Part shown: positions 62,755 through 64,000 of the stretch, piece by piece
Layout: the number at the start of each line of letters is the position of its first letter
How positions within the stretch are numbered: position 1 is the first letter of the stretch
Source: Microglena sp. YARC
Taxonomy: Eukaryota; Chlorophyta; Chlorophyceae; Chlamydomonadales; Chlamydomonadaceae
Assembly (NCBI GenBank): GCA_022414725.1
Contig: CM039464.1
Span: 10,024,038-10,088,037, forward strand
Reading direction: 5' to 3'
Length of the DNA: 64,000 nt
Notes under the pieces: generated by a model
What the model was told of the DNA's origin: nothing
What the model saw: only the letters and a program-made list of their open reading frames with translations
Database searches by the model: none
Program-made: the position numbers and the translations under genes

Positions 62755-64000
62755 AGTGTAGGGCTAGCGGTGCAAGTGTGACCTGTCACCATCACCCTTT
62801 CAGATCAGTGTAGGGCTAGCGGTGCAAGTGTGACCTGTCACCATCACCCTTTCAGATCAGTGTAGGGCTAGCGGTGCAAGTGTGACCTGTCACATCATCC
62901 TTCAGATCAGTGTAGGGCTAGCGGTGCAAGTGTGACCTGTCACCATCACCCTTCCAGATCAGTGTAGGGCTAGCGGTGCAAGTTTGACCTGTCACCATCA
63001 CCCTTTCAGATCAGTGTAGGGCTAGGGTGCAGGTGTGACTGTCACATCACCCTTTCAGATCAGTGTAGGGCTAGCGGTGCAAGTGTGACCTGTCACATCA
63101 CCCTTCAGATCAGTGTAGGGCTAGCGGTGCAAGTGTGACCTGTCACATCAGCCTGCAAGTCCGTCACCATCACCCTTTCAGATCAGTGTAGTAGGGTGCA
63201 AGTGTGACCTGTCGATCAGTGTAGGGCTAGCGGTGCAAGTGTGACCTGTCCATCACAGATCAGTGAGGGCTAGCACCATCATTTCAGTCAGTGTAGGGGC
63301 TAGCGGTGCAAGTGTGACCTGTCGATCACCCAGGTGTGGGCTAGCGGTGCAAGTGTGACTGTCACCATCACCATCAGATCCCAGTGTAGGGCTAGCGGTG
63401 CAAGTGTGACCTGTCACCATCACCCTTCAGATAGTGTAGGGCTAGCGGTGCAAAGTGTGACCTGTCACATCACTTTCAGATCAGTGTAGGGCTAGCGGTG
63501 CAAGTTGACATGTCACCATCACCCTTTCAGATCAGTGTAGGGCTAGCGGTGCAAGTGTGACCTGTCACCATCACCCTTCCAGATCAGTGTAGGGCTAGCA
63601 GTGCAAGTGTGACCTGTCACCATCACCCTTTCAGATCAGTGTAGGGCTAGCGGTGCAAGTGTGACCTGTCACCATCACCCTTTTCAGATCAGTGTAGGCT
63701 AGCGGTGCAAGTGTGACCTGTCACCATCACCCTTTCAGATCAGTGTAGGGCTAGCGGTGCAAGTGTGACCTGTCACCATCACCCTTTAGATCAGTGTAGG
63801 CTAGCGGTGCAAGTTTGACCTGTCACCATCACCCTTTCAGATCAGTGTAGGGCTACGGTGCAAGTGTGACCTGTCACCATCACCCTTCAGATCAGTGTAG
63901 GGCTAGCGGTGCAAGTGTGACCTGTCACCATCACCCTTTCAGATCAGTGTAGGGCTAGCGGTGCAAGTGTTGACCTGTCACCATCACCCTTTCAGATCTA
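62755..64000 (+). repeat. 51 bp array of an acceptor, probably for exon 11
   Basis: About two dozen units of tgtagggctagcggtgcaag, tgtgacctgtcaccatcacc, ctttcag|atcag. Each ends in a good pyrimidine-rich acceptor. Units at 63130-63380 carry deletions. The array runs off the window; by the pattern in this gene the source exon should lie just to the right. Confidence 0.9.

Noticed and set aside
62755..64000. CRISPR-like array
   Set aside because: The units are contiguous and there are no unique spacers; eukaryotic context and splice acceptors explain it.

Overview
This is nuclear DNA of a eukaryote with spliceosomal genes and a very repeat-rich genome. I reconstructed three intron-bearing genes by joining GT-AG exons with matching phases: an ER-type FKBP prolyl isomerase (+, six exons, 19112-26552), a universal stress protein (-, four exons, 33970-29739) and most of a ceramide kinase (+, ten exons, 36962-62478, running off the right end). 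A fourth gene (gene A, +, about 1.6-10.7 kb) is visible as exons I cannot name. The USP sequence looks like green-algal or plant USPs, and CCCTAAA (plant-type telomere) motifs occur inside the window. I infer a large-genome green alga, perhaps a prasinophyte such as Cymbomonas. That is inference, not identification.

Layout: 0-11 kb gene A; 11-19 kb satellites, dispersed elements and a 1.09 kb tandem duplication; 19.1-26.6 kb FKBP; 26.6-29.7 kb intergenic elements; 29.7-34.0 kb USP on the minus strand; 34.0-34.45 kb a possible divergent promoter; 34.5-36.4 kb satellite; 37-64 kb ceramide kinase. About 95% of each gene is intron, and the introns are mostly tandem repeats, short DNA elements and SINEs.

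The most unusual feature is how the introns are built. In ceramide kinase and gene A, most exons are flanked by tandem arrays copied from the exon's own splice boundaries. Arrays to the left of an exon carry its 3' splice acceptor plus the exon's first part. Arrays to the right carry the exon's last part plus its 5' splice donor. Some arrays are whole cassette-like mini-exons (17 copies right of ceramide kinase exon 2). Others have shrunk to junction minisatellites (about 1.35 kb right of exon 7). The same process has amplified the tRNA-like head of a SINE into an 11-unit array and the left end of a MITE into an 850 bp element.

Mobile elements seen: a tRNA-derived SINE (about 200 bp, seven copies or fragments), a hAT-like MITE with TAGGGAAC ends and 8-bp target duplications (five copies), a foldback element with AGCAGCTTCTAGGCAGCT ends, and several unnamed short repeats. 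No transposase, reverse transcriptase, rRNA gene, functional tRNA gene or CRISPR array was found. The genes show no shared pathway: FKBP acts in secretory-pathway folding, USP in stress or nucleotide sensing, ceramide kinase in sphingolipid signalling.
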